Assembly (NCBI RefSeq): GCF_008831285.2
Contig: NW_022204770.1
Location: 1-14,350, forward strand
DNA length: 14,350 nucleotides
Origin: Nymphaea colorata
Lineage: Eukaryota > Streptophyta > Magnoliopsida > Nymphaeales > Nymphaeaceae
Reading direction: 5' to 3'
Shown: positions 1-7,752 of the stretch, piece after piece
Layout: every line of letters begins with the position of its first letter
Position numbering within the stretch: position 1 is the stretch's first letter
Translations under genes and position numbers: made by a program
Notes under the pieces: model-generated
What the model saw: only the letters and a program-made list of their open reading frames with translations
The model's database searches: none
Told to the model about the DNA's origin: nothing

Positions 1-198
1 CGCATCCATTACAACCTGTCCACTTTGGAGCGTGAATCGGCAATTCTCGGCACCGACTGGCGCCGCAACATTCGCCAGAAGAAGCGCGAAAAGGCCGCAC
101 TAGAAGCGGCAGGACTTTCGACGCCCGATCCCACTGCAACCGCCAATCCGAAGGCGACGGACAACGCAGCTTCTGACAATGACGAGGATAACCAATGA
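1..198 (+). CDS. Phage portal protein, C-terminal end (partial)
   Basis: Only the last 65 residues are present, open from the first base and ending in TGA. The segment begins with a helical, charged stretch (LERESAILGTDWRRNIRQKK) and continues into an Ala/Thr/Asp/Asn-rich hydrophilic tail, as is common at the C-terminus of lambda gpB-type portals. Portal proteins form the dodecameric ring at the capsid vertex through which DNA enters and leaves. The call rests mainly on context: a head protease, scaffold, decoration and major capsid gene follow in lambda order. The stop codon overlaps the next start (ATGA at 195-198), suggesting translational coupling. The body of the protein lies outside the window, so no family motif can be checked. 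Confidence 0.7.
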   Translation, partial: RIHYNLSTLERESAILGTDWRRNIRQKKREKAALEAAGLSTPDPTATANPKATDNAASDNDEDNQ

Positions 199-694
199 AC
201 CTGCTTGACGACAGTGTTACCCCGCGGTGATTCGGCGGATTCGCAAGAGCGATCTCGGCGTCAGCGGTGGCGTCGATCTTGACGGCAACATCCTCGACGA
301 CGGACAACCGACGCCCACACTGCGCCGTCTGCGCAAGAGCGATCTGGTTGGCGGCGGGCGTGTCGGTATCACTGGCGATCCGACTGCAGGTGTCGGCAGT
401 GTCCTGACTGCTGCGCTGGTCGGCGCCCCCGCGGGCTCAGTCGTGTCGTCTTATCAGTGGCGCCGCAGCAGCGACAACGGTGTGACGTGGGTCAACATTG
501 CAGGGGCTACCGCCAGCGCCTACGCGATGGTCACTGCTGACACGGTGCCCGGTACGCTGGTCGGGTGTCTGATGGGCTTCAGCACGTCGTCCAGTTCACA
601 GGTCGTTGTCCCGTCCGAATCAGTTCCGACCGGCACGTTCTTTGTGAGCGGTTACGCCTTCTACGTGGACGGTCAGCCGTTCGTTATTTCTTAA
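195..694 (+). CDS. Ig-like-domain virion protein (one-base frame break near 220-226)
   Basis: The natural start is the ATG at 195, overlapping the portal stop. As printed, that frame dies at TGA 228-230, and the rest is open from 227 in another frame. Adding one C to the C run at 220-223 joins them into about 166 residues. An internal repeat supports this: a module of the form LDD-x-TP-x-RRxRKSDL occurs twice, exactly 90 nt apart once the base is restored. From about residue 57 to 135 the protein looks like an Ig-like fold of the type found in phage surface proteins, with alternating beta segments around SYQWRRSSDNGVTWVNIAGA. The C-terminus is beta-rich and ends VDGQPFVIS. Such domains often decorate capsids or tails and bind surface glycans weakly; that role is inferred. 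The N-terminal repeat is not a family I recognise. Confidence 0.65.
201..346 (+). repeat. Two 90-nt units encoding LDD-x-TP-x-RRxRKSDL
   Basis: A 14-bp direct repeat, CGCAAGAGCGATCT, occurs at 242-255 and 332-345 (90 nt apart). The paired LLDD (201-212) and ILDD (290-301) codons are 89 nt apart as printed, which becomes 90 with one base restored between 213 and 241. The units are two imperfect copies of a roughly 30-residue module at the N-terminus of the Ig-like protein. Confidence 0.7.
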
Positions 695-706
695 AAAGGA
701 TCAACC

Positions 707-2331
707 ATGAGTGCAGGACTCGGAAGCAGCCACACCGCATTGACGACGCAGCAGCAGGCCGACGCACGGGCGGCGCTGGGTATATCCCCGGTGTCCGGGG
801 ATGGGAATGCTGTCCTGCGCGCCGCATCGCGCCCCGTCGCCGTTTTTGCCGGCAACAGCATGGCCGATTACGGTAAGTACGCCGTTGGAGGTGCTTTCTT
901 CGGATATCTGACCGCATCCGAATTTCAGTTCGGGCTGACTGTTGCTGGCCCCGTGCTGCGCCAGCAGTTCACCGCGACCCCCGGCACCTACACCGACTCG
1001 GCCGGCAATTACGGGCGCCCGTCGCAGGCCTTCAGCGTCATCCTGTCCGAGTTGTCGTCTGTGCATTTCGCTGCCCTGGCGCCGGCAAGATCGTCCCTCA
1101 AGTCTGGGTGCTGCTGGCGGCATACGAAAACTCGCTAAACAACGGTGTGAGTGCGGCCGAGTTGCTGGACGACACCCTGCAATATCGCGCGATGGTGCAG
1201 GCCAAATACCCGGGGTGCATCCTGCACATCTGCACCGGCGCCCTGATGGCCGCTTGATCGGGAGCGCCGCAAAGCTGGCCCAAGCTGCTGCCTTGCGCAC
1301 CGCCCTGCTGGCGCTGGACGATGGTGTGACGACACTGGTCACGGACATGTATGCCACGCCCTACGCTGATCCGGCAAACCCCTACATCCACAGGCGGGCT
1401 ACACATACGCTAACGCTACGTCCGAGGGGCTGGAGACGCTCAGCGTCCACCCGCGCGTCAATGCCGCGTCGATGAATGGCCGGCTGCTGGCTGCCACCTG
1501 GGCGCGCGTCTTTGGCCAGTCACTCCCCGCGCGTTCGCCGATTGGCGCGAACGTCGCCCTGATTGGGTCCAACGTCTACAGCAGCAACAAGACGACGGGC
1601 ACGGTGCCGACGAACTGCAGCACGGCCACCGCATTCACCGGCGCGGCGGCCACCATCGTGTCGGAGGCGCTCAATCCCGGGTGGCGCCTGACGATCAACG
1701 CCGATCCAGCGGCGCTGCTGATTACACGCTGGTGGCTCAGGCTGGGGGCTTTGCAGCATCGCCAATGCCAACGCTGCTGGCCGGCTATGTCCGCGTGCGG
1801 ATCGTGAGCGGGGCGAGCGCGCTGCACATGCTGGCCGCGAAGATGCAGATCAACAACAGCGACGCCAGCACAAATCGCAAGCTCGCCAGCACCGACAACC
1901 CGCAGAACTACGCTAGTCCGTCAAGCATTGGCCCGGCCTATCAAGATGGCGACCTGCTGCATTTGCACACGGGCGCCTATCCATTCGCCACGGGCAAGAC
2001 CCCGGCGACGATCTACCTGTATCTCGACATTCGCACCAAGTCAGCCGGCCCGATCGTGCTGGAAATTGAGGCGATGGCGGCAGACCCTGCGAATGATCTG
2101 GTGTACCCGTACACCCAGGCCCTGACCACGGCGACCGCCTGGCAGAACACCACGGGCCGCCCCCTGACGCTGGTCCCGGCCGGAGGCACGGTCACGGCGC
2201 TGGAAGTCAGTCGGGACAACAACGCTTTTGTGAACCTTGGCGTCACTGCTGGCCCCGTGACGCTGCAGCATGGCGACTGGATCAAGGCCACGTTCACGGG
2301 CGGGACGACCTTCACGGCCATTTCGGCCTAA
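707..2331 (+). CDS. SGNH-hydrolase-like phage surface protein (four frame breaks)
   Basis: ATG 707 follows AAGGA (696-700) at good spacing. The coding frame moves 2 to 1 to 0 to 2 to 1, each step equal to one missing base: near 1074-1076 (CCC), 1241-1243 (CCC), 1388-1396 and 1706-1707 (CC). Four restored bases give 543 codons exactly. After a short helical N-terminus, residues about 45-265 look like an SGNH/GDSL esterase. The nucleophile block reads FAGNSMADYG (Ser about 51, GNS instead of GDS). A block-III-like ENSLNNG follows at about 141, and a late SVHPRVNAA block (His about 249) precedes a helix. The usual Asp three residues before this His is absent. The C-terminal half is Thr/Ser/Gly-rich and beta-like, as in receptor-binding or fibre tails. 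Such enzymes can deacetylate bacterial surface polysaccharide; the substrate is unknown. Lambda has no gene at this position. Confidence 0.6.
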
Positions 2332-2342
2332 ATCCCATCCCC

Positions 2343-2376
2343 TTGACGGTGGTGATTGAAAAGTCGCCACTGTCAG
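2343..2376 (+). other. Intergenic RNA hairpin after the SGNH-like gene
   Basis: A 13-bp stem can form between 2343-2355 and 2364-2376, with three G-U pairs and the 8-nt loop TTGAAAAG. It starts 11 nt after the stop codon. No T tract follows, so it is not a typical intrinsic terminator. It could protect or process the mRNA, or slow transcription. The rest of 2332-2432 holds a ribosome binding site and nothing else I can support. Confidence 0.55.
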
Positions 2377-2432
2377 CGAACGACGCCACTCCAAAATCAC
2401 GATATACACTGCGCGCATAGCGAGGAAACGAA

Positions 2433-3674
2433 ATGAGCGAATCAGTTGCCCACGCCGCAATCATGCGGATGACATGCGCGAGGTTGCCGTCAACCCCACA
2501 TACAGCGGGATTGGCGTGGACCTCGCGCAACTCGCGTCCGTGAAGGGCGACGATGGGCACAAGGCTTTTCTGGAACGCCGGGCCGAACAGTGCGCTTCGT
2601 TCGGCGTGAACGAACAGAACCAGCGCAAGCCCTTTGCGTTCGGTGCGGGGCTGGCATTCATCCCGGTCCACGGCACGCTGATCAATCGCTTCGGTGGAAG
2701 TTATTCGTTCATCACCGGATACAACTTCCTCCGCTCGCAGGTTGCTGCCGCCGTCGCCGATGACGACGTGATGGGCATCGTGCTGGACGTGAACAGCTAC
2801 GGCGGCGAAGCTGCAGGATGCTTCGAGTGTGCCGCATTCATCGCCGAAGCCCGCAAGTCCAAAATGATTCTCGCTGTGGTGGACAGCAACGCCTATAGCG
2901 CAGCATACGCAATCGCATCCGCTGCAAACAAGATCGTCGTGACCCCCAGCGGCGGTGCGGGCAGCATTGGCGTGGTCGGCATGCACGTCGATATGAGCAA
3001 GCTGCTGACCAACATCGGTTACACCGTGACGTTGGTCCACTCGGGTGCCCATAAGGTTGACGGCAACCCATATGAGCCGCTGCCCGACGAAGTGAAGGCC
3101 AAGTGGCAGGCCGGAATGGACAAGTCACGCGCAGCATTCGCATCGCTCGTTTCCACCAACCTTGGAATTGATCTGAAGAAGGTGATGGACACCGAGCACA
3201 AACTTACCGGGCCGACGAGGCACTCGCCATCGGCCTTATCCACGCAATCGCATCGCCCGAAGAAGCGGTGCGGGCGTTCATCGACGAGCTTTCCGGCTCG
3301 ACTCCCAAAGCGAAAGGACATCAGATGTCGAACGAAACCAAGACCGAGCCGGCACCCGTAGTCGATGCCCGCAGGCCGAACGCGCCCGCATTTCGGGTAT
3401 CCAGACCTGTGCTGAAGCCACCGGTCGCGAGTCGCTGGCCAACCATCTGGCCCTGAACACCGAAATGTCGGTGGACGAAGCCAAGGCCATTCTGGGCGCC
3501 GCACCGAAGGCCACCATCGAAGAAGCCCCCAAGGCTGACAAGTTCAAGGCCGCGATGGACGCCAGCACGCATCCCGGTCTGAACAGCAACGACGGCGGCG
3601 GCACGCAGCAGGAAAGCGCGGCTGCTTCGATCCTGCGCAACCACTCGCTGGCTACGGGCGTGAAGTACAACTGA
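2433..3674 (+). CDS. S49-family head maturation protease with C-terminal scaffold region (lambda C/Nu3 type; three frame breaks)
   Basis: ATG 2433 follows GAGGA (2422-2426) at 6 nt. Frame steps occur near 2469-2473, 3209-3211 (GGG) and 3368-3370 (CCC), each fitting one missing base; restoring three gives 415 codons, near lambda C. Residues about 60-260 are an S49 (SppA/ClpP-like) fold. VLDVNSYGGEAAG forms the oxyanion-side strand, the nucleophile is in NAYSAAYAIASAA (Ser about 156), GAGSIGVVG follows, and the general-base Lys lies in HSGAHKVDGNP (Lys about 208). The Ser-Lys gap of 52 equals that of bacterial SppA. Residues after about 298 are Ala/Glu/Lys-rich and helical, as in scaffold. The enzyme degrades scaffold and trims portal or capsid proteins inside the prohead. 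The decoration and capsid genes directly follow. Confidence 0.88.
3313..3318 (+). promoter_or_regulatory. Internal ribosome binding site for nested scaffold
   Basis: AAAGGA lies 6 nt before the in-frame ATG at 3325, inside the protease gene. Position and frame match the lambda arrangement in which Nu3 is translated from within C. Confidence 0.65.
3325..3674 (+). CDS. Nested capsid scaffold protein (Nu3-like; one frame break at 3368-3370)
   Basis: The ORF starts at an internal ATG of the protease gene (MSNETKTEPAP) with its own AAAGGA site and shares the protease frame and stop. With the one missing C restored it would be about 116 residues; lambda Nu3 is about 133. The sequence is low in hydrophobics and rich in Ala, Glu, Lys, Thr and Asn. 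A helical segment spans roughly QAERARISGIQTCAEATGRE and MSVDEAKAIL, and the C-terminus is Gly/Asn-rich and ends SLATGVKYN. Scaffolds of this type direct assembly of the capsid shell and are then destroyed by the protease part of the longer product. Separate translation is inferred from the RBS and the lambda precedent. Confidence 0.62.
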
Positions 3675-3703
3675 TTCCCAACCGCTGAAGAAGGAGCCTG
3701 AAC

Positions 3704-4066
3704 ATGGCTGTGAATGATCTGGCCCGCTACGATGTGGTGGGCACTTACAACGCCGAGCAACTGTTTGCCGGCGAAGCGCCGGTCGTCACCGACTCGCACC
3801 GGCCCTGGCCGCGATCACCAAGTACCAATTGATCGCGCTGACCGCCACGGGTGTGACCCGTTTGTCGTCGGTACGCACACGGCCACGCAGGCGTGCATCG
3901 CCGCGCAACCCGCCGCCAGCGGCGCGAAGTGCCCGTTCTTCAAGGCGGGCTACTTCAACCACGCCGTTATCGGCTGGCCGGCGAACGTTGCGCTGGACAG
4001 CTACGAGAAGCGCCGGGCCTACTTCATCGGGACCATGCTGCAGATCGGCAAGATCACCCGGCCTGA
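3704..4066 (+). CDS. Head decoration protein (lambda gpD-like; three frame breaks)
   Basis: ATG 3704 follows AAGGAG (3691-3696). The frame steps at 3799-3800 (CC), 3857-3859 (CCC) and 4057-4059 (CCC), each one missing C. Restored, the gene ends at TGA 4064-4066 with about 121 residues; lambda gpD is 110. Recognisable blocks are NAEQLFAGEAPVVTDS, ITKYQLIALTATGVT, FFKAGYFNHAVIGWP and the terminal KRRAYFIGTMLQIGKI. This is the order seen in the gpD family (Lys-rich attachment to controlled value, then FYKSGTF and a KKRTAFAGT-like end). Such trimers sit on the three-fold axes of the expanded capsid and stabilise it. In the printed sequence one frame runs from 3714 through this gene and into the capsid gene, but that long fusion is an artefact of the breaks. 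Confidence 0.8.
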
Positions 4067-4095
4067 TCAACAACATCAACTGAGAGGTCAAGACC

Positions 4096-5134
4096 ATGGC
4101 GTTTTACGACACCACCACCCTGATCGAAGTTCTGCGCCGTCAGAAGTCGATCACCCCTTCTGGCTGCAGTTCTTCGACCGCCAGATCAACTTCGACACCC
4201 CCACCGTCAGCTTCGACCGCGTGTTCGGCGACGACCGTCGTCTGGCCCCGTTCGTGGTGCCCAACGTGCAGGGCCGCGTGATGGGCCTGGAAGGCTACGA
4301 GCAGCGTTCGTTTGCCCCGGCCTACGTCAAGCCGAAGCACGTCGTTGACCCCAACATGTTCATCGAGCGTCAGCCCGGTGAAATCCTGGGCGCGGGCTCG
4401 CTGTCGCCCGAACAGCGCCGCGATGCCGTCATCACCGAACTGCTGCGCAAGCATCGCGTGTTGCACGACAACCGCCGTGAATGGCTGGCCGCTCGCGCCA
4501 TCATCGACGGCAAGGTCACGATCAGCGGCGAGGACTACCCCAGCACGCTGGTGGACTTCCGTCGTGACGCATCACTGACCGTGACCCTGGCCGGCGCCGC
4601 ACTGTGGACCGCTGGCACTGCCGACCCGCTGGCCAACATCCGCAGCGTCCGCGGCAACATCGCCAACCGCACCGGACAGCGCGCCACTGTGTGGGTCTTC
4701 GGTGAGAACGCGTGGAACTACTTCAGCGCCCGCGTGGACCTGAAGGAAATGATGAACCGCAACTACGATGGTCGCGAGGTCAAGGTGTCGCTGGTGCGCG
4801 AGGGCATGGAAGGCGTCGAGTACATGGGCACCGTGGCCGGCCTGAACGGTGCTGGCAAGATGGACTGCTACGTGGACACCAGCAAGTACCTGGACGAGAA
4901 CGACACCGAACAGTTCTTCCTGCAGCAAGACACCGTTGTTGGCTTGGCCCGACTGGTGTGCAGGGTGTGCGCTGTTACGGCGCCATCAAGGACAAGGGCG
5001 CCCGTTACCAGCCGCTGGAATTCTTCCCAAGAATTGGGAAACGAAGACCGAGCGTCGAGTACATCATGACCCAATCGGCGCCCATCATGGTGCCGAAGCA
5101 GCCCGACGCGACCGCATCCATTCGCGTGGCCTGA
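4096..5134 (+). CDS. Major capsid protein (lambda gpE-like; five frame breaks)
   Basis: ATG 4096 follows GAGAGG (4082-4087). The first 20 residues (MAFYDTTTLIEVLRR) lie in one frame. One missing C in 4154-4157 moves to the main frame, open to about 4948. Further single-base losses fit at 4948-4950 (CCC), 5026-5028 (CCC), 5039-5041 (AAA) and 5048-5049 (CC). Five restored bases give 348 codons, close to lambda gpE (341 residues). The body shows gpE-family traits: PFWLQFFDRQINFDTPTVSF near the start, APFVVPNVQGRVM, the EQRRDAVITELLRKH helix, and a C-terminus reading TQSAPIMVPKQPDATASIRV after a PKNW-type segment. It builds the icosahedral shell in the HK97 fold. The three breaks within 25 nt near the end are the densest in the window. 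Confidence 0.92.
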
Positions 5135-5163
5135 TCCCCAACCAGAACTGAAGGAAAGAAACC

Positions 5164-5373
5164 ATGACGCAGAAAATCGTCGTCCAGACCGTGATTGTCT
5201 TTCGCAGCGACAAGCAAGTCGTGCCCGAAATCGGCAAGGTGTTCGACTTCACCGACGCCGAACTGAAGGACATCGAACGCTTGAACCCGGACGCCGTGCG
5301 TGACCCAGTGAACGAGGCCCCTGCCGAAGCCACCAAGGCCGGCGGCAAGACGGCGGCCAAGACCGACCTGTGA
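5164..5373 (+). CDS. Small head-associated protein, unknown family
   Basis: This intact 69-residue ORF has AAGGAAAG a few bases before ATG 5164. The N-terminal half (QKIVVQTVIVFRSDKQVVPE) is beta-like, followed by a short acidic helix around DAELKDIERLNPDAV. The tail is Ala/Lys-rich and ends KTAAKTDL. It sits between the major capsid protein and the head-tail joining gene, where lambda has FI, but I see no clear sequence likeness to FI. A connector, packaging-accessory or capsid-lining role is possible from position alone. It is one of the few genes in the first 6.5 kb without a frame break. Confidence 0.7.
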   Translation: MTQKIVVQTVIVFRSDKQVVPEIGKVFDFTDAELKDIERLNPDAVRDPVNEAPAEATKAGGKTAAKTDL

Positions 5374-5393
5374 CCTGACCACACCGCGACACC

Positions 5394-5729
5394 ATGAGCT
5401 TCGCTGAACTGCGCCGTGAGCTTCGTCGGGAACTGCACGACACCATGTGCGTTCCCGCGACGATCACTTCGCCGGGCTCAGGTGTCGCGAACGATGTCAA
5501 GGTCCGCCGCCACAACCGAGTTGCACTGATCGGTGGCGGCGAGTACATGCAATCACTCGAAGGTGTCGAGACGCTGATCTTCGACATCGACGAACTGAAT
5601 CAAAATGGCATCTTCCCGCACCGCGGGGATGTGGTCACGTTGACCGACGACGGTGCCATTTTGATTCTGGATACTCAGGTTCCGCAGAACGGACCCATCA
5701 ACATGATGTGGCGGGCGGTGCAACCGTGA
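5394..5729 (+). CDS. Head-tail joining protein (lambda FII-like by position and length)
   Basis: This is an intact 111-residue ORF, close to lambda FII (117). A short N-terminal helix (MSFAELRRELRRELHDTM) is followed by beta-rich sequence with a hinge SPGSGVANDVKVRRHN. A FPHRGDVVTLTDDGAILILD segment then sets out the 'order, value, control' beta pattern common to FII-type stoppers and connectors. FII-type proteins cap the portal after packaging and form the site to which the tail binds. No Shine-Dalgarno is visible in the 20-nt gap after the preceding stop, so translation may depend on coupling. The stop overlaps the next start as GTGA (5726-5729). Confidence 0.65.
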   Translation: MSFAELRRELRRELHDTMCVPATITSPGSGVANDVKVRRHNRVALIGGGEYMQSLEGVETLIFDIDELNQNGIFPHRGDVVTLTDDGAILILDTQVPQNGPINMMWRAVQP

Positions 5730-6341
5730 CCACTCGAATTGATGCGGTCGGACTCGACTCAATGGTCGAGTACATGCGCAGCAAGGCGGCGAACGTCACA
5801 TTGGCGGCCAGCATGGCAATCAATCAGGTGACGACCCGCAACGCCATTCCAATGTCAGCCAAGCTGATGATGGAGCAAATCAACTTTCCCAAAGGCTACC
5901 TGACCAGCGGGGACAGACTTCAGATCACGAAGCGGTCAAAGCCCACTGACCTTGAGGCCGTCGTCACCGGACGCAAGCGCACCACCAGCCTGGGCCGCTT
6001 TGCCAGAATGGTGCGTTTGGCCGGGCGGGCATGACGGTCGAAGTGATTCCGGGTCAGCCTCAGTACCTGAAGCATGCATGGCTGGTCAAGCTGCCGCAGG
6101 GCAACAGCGCAGTGACGGAAGACCGATACAACGTTGGTGTCGCCGTGCGCTTGAAGCCGGGCACGACGCTCGACCGGACCAAGAAGACCGAGCACAAGTC
6201 GTGGCTGATCTACGGCAAAGTTGCACTGCTGTACGGGCCATCTGTCGATCAGGTGTTCCGCGCTGCGGCCGACAACGTGAGCGCCGATGTGCTGCAGGCC
6301 TTGAAGCTGAGTTCCTTCGTCAGTTCCGACGTATCACCTGA
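5726..6341 (+). CDS. Minor tail / tail-completion protein (lambda Z-like; two frame breaks)
   Basis: GTG 5726 overlaps the preceding stop and begins TTRIDAVGLDSMVEYM. The helical N-terminus contains KAANVTLAASMAINQVTTRN, typical of the Z/HK97-gp10 group, in which an early amphipathic helix is followed by a beta core. One base is missing around 6021-6025 (CCGGG) and one G near 6303. With two bases restored the gene has 206 codons, near lambda Z (192 residues), and ends at TGA 6339-6341 with EAEFLRQFRRIT, 2 nt before the next ATG. Without the second repair the frame would run to 6432, deep into the next gene. Proteins of this group act at the head-proximal end of the tail or as tail-completion factors. 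Confidence 0.72.
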
Positions 6342-6343
6342 TC

Positions 6344-6873
6344 ATGGCAAACATCCCCACTCGACTGTTGGTGTTGCAGACGCTGCAGGCTCACTTGCAA
6401 GCACTGCCGACCGTCAACGATCTGTCCGTTGACATGACACAGCGCGTGCTGCGCGGTCGCATCATCATCGGTGCCGACACGAAGCCTGCCCCCTACCTGC
6501 TGTCGCTGGTGGAAGCGCCGGCCCTGACACGGGTTCGATGTTCAGCGGCGACTATCACGACATGCGCCGCGACTGGTGGCCGCTTCTGCTGCAGGGTGTG
6601 GCGCTGGACGACAAGACCTCCAGCACCGACGACGGCTATCACCTCGCCGCCGCAGTCGAAGCCCACCTCGCACAGATCGTGCAGACTCGCCGCGACAATG
6701 GTGAGCCCGCACACCCCGACGTGTTCATGCTGGGCGGCCTGATCAACGAGCTTGAGATTGGTCGTGCTACCGTGCGGCCACCCGAGGCGGGCGTCAGTGC
6801 GTACACGTTCTTCATCCTGCCGCTGAAGGTGGGGATTTCAGCAACCGTCGATCAACCCTACACCGTGGTTTGA
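6344..6873 (+). CDS. Tail terminator protein (lambda U-like by position; one frame break)
   Basis: ATG 6344 starts 2 nt after the preceding stop, with no clear Shine-Dalgarno, so coupling is likely. The start reads MANIPTRLLVLQTLQAHLQA, an N-terminal helix usual for tail terminators. The frame steps at 6530-6531 (ACACGGG; one missing C or G), passing from EAPAL to GSMFSGDYHD. Restored length is 176 residues, longer than lambda U (131). The second half has a DDGYHLAAAVEAHLAQIVQ helix and ends in beta-like FFILPLKVGISATVDQPYTVV. Terminators form a hexameric ring that stops tube growth and docks the tail to the head. The assignment is by position between the Z-like gene and the tail tube, plus the helix-first layout. 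Confidence 0.68.
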
Positions 6874-6883
6874 TTCACCAACG

Positions 6884-6890
6884 AAAGGAG
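6884..6890 (+). promoter_or_regulatory. Strong ribosome binding site for tail tube gene
   Basis: AAAGGAG lies 7 nt before ATG 6898. It is one of the best Shine-Dalgarno matches in the window, fitting a product needed in many copies per virion. Confidence 0.7.
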
Positions 6891-6897
6891 TGCCATC

Positions 6898-7689
6898 ATG
6901 GCCGGAACCAACAAGAACTACACGCTCGGTAAGGGCAAGGTCTACATCGAATTGTTCGACAAGGACAGCACTATCGGGCACGGCGAAATCTACTTCGCCC
7001 AAAGCACCGAATTCAGCTTCACTGTCGCGTCCGAAACGCTGGACCACTACGACGCCGACGAGGGCCTGAACGTGCTGGACGATCAGGTCATGACCCAGGT
7101 GGACGTGACGGGCGCCCTGAGCACCGATGATGTGAGCATGGAAAAGCTGGCGCTGTTCCTGCTGGCCGACAGCGTGACGACCGTCACCCAGACCGCCCAG
7201 ACCGGCGTGACCACCACGCTGACCGACGTGAAGCGTGGTCGCTACTTCCAACTCGGCGCCACCGACACGATGCCCCAGGGCCTGCGCGACGTGACCGTGA
7301 CCGCTGTCACCAAGAGCGGCACTGCCGTGGCGCAGGCGACCAACTGGTCGCAGTCCACCGACGACATCAAGCTGGGCCGCATCTACATCGAAGCCGCTGC
7401 GCCCGGCATCGCTGATCTGGACGACTTGGTTGTGACCTACAGCATTGCCGCCGCCAATCGTTCGGTGGTGGTGTCCAAGGACCGCCAGTTGCGCGCTGCT
7501 GTCCGCTTCGTGTCGGCCAACCCGACCGGCGGCCAACGCGATTTCTACTTCCCGCTGACCAACATCACCCCCGATGGTGACTACGCGCTGAAGGGCGACG
7601 AGTGGCAGACCATGGGCTTCAGTTTCACGGCCCTGAAGAAGAACGCATCCGTCGAGCGCGTCTACTGCGAAGGCCGCGCGCTGGCCTGA
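6898..7689 (+). CDS. Major tail tube protein (lambda V-like role)
   Basis: This intact 263-residue ORF has a strong ribosome binding site. Lambda V is 246 residues. The N-terminus (MAGTNKNYTLGKGKVYIELF) introduces a beta-strand-rich fold, with a helix around VSMEKLALFLLADS. The C-terminal part, with SANPTGGQRDFYFPLTNI and DYALKGDEWQTMGFSFTAL, is the layout common in siphovirus tube subunits (a loop, 'FP', then 'DGD-LKGDEW' and a closing strand). Hexamers of this protein stack around the tape measure to make the tail tube. The gene is preceded by the tail terminator and followed by a small ORF and the chaperone, as expected. No frame break is present, unlike most genes upstream. Confidence 0.85.
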   Translation: MAGTNKNYTLGKGKVYIELFDKDSTIGHGEIYFAQSTEFSFTVASETLDHYDADEGLNVLDDQVMTQVDVTGALSTDDVSMEKLALFLLADSVTTVTQTAQTGVTTTLTDVKRGRYFQLGATDTMPQGLRDVTVTAVTKSGTAVAQATNWSQSTDDIKLGRIYIEAAAPGIADLDDLVVTYSIAAANRSVVVSKDRQLRAAVRFVSANPTGGQRDFYFPLTNITPDGDYALKGDEWQTMGFSFTALKKNASVERVYCEGRALA

Positions 7690-7752
7690 TCGAGTTCCGG
7701 GAAGGTCCGCCAACCCGCCAACCTATTTCACCAATGGCCGGAAAGGCAAATC

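Noticed and set aside
2343-2408. Promoter upstream of the protease (TTGACG at 2343 or TATACA at 2403)
   Set aside because: TTGACG has no -10 box at 16-18 nt, and TATACA has no -35 box at suitable spacing, so neither is supportable.
2312-3052. Long open frame on the minus strand opposite the protease
   Set aside because: The protein is His/Val/Gly-rich without domain logic, has no RBS, and lies fully opposite a clear S49 protease. It is a GC-rich shadow.
3714-5069. A 451-codon open frame spanning the decoration and capsid genes
   Set aside because: Its first part (before about 3860) is out of frame with the decoration protein, and it ignores the RBS and ATG at 4096. It arises from frame breaks that happen to line up.
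195-6531. Many programmed frameshifts or a recoding system in this phage
   Set aside because: The sites share no slippery motif or downstream structure, affect nearly every gene including capsid, and mostly sit at short C or G runs. Sequence indels explain them more simply.
6838-7713. A 291-codon minus-strand frame opposite the tail tube
   Set aside because: It mirrors the tube gene codon for codon, with no RBS and an unnatural His/Gly/Val composition.
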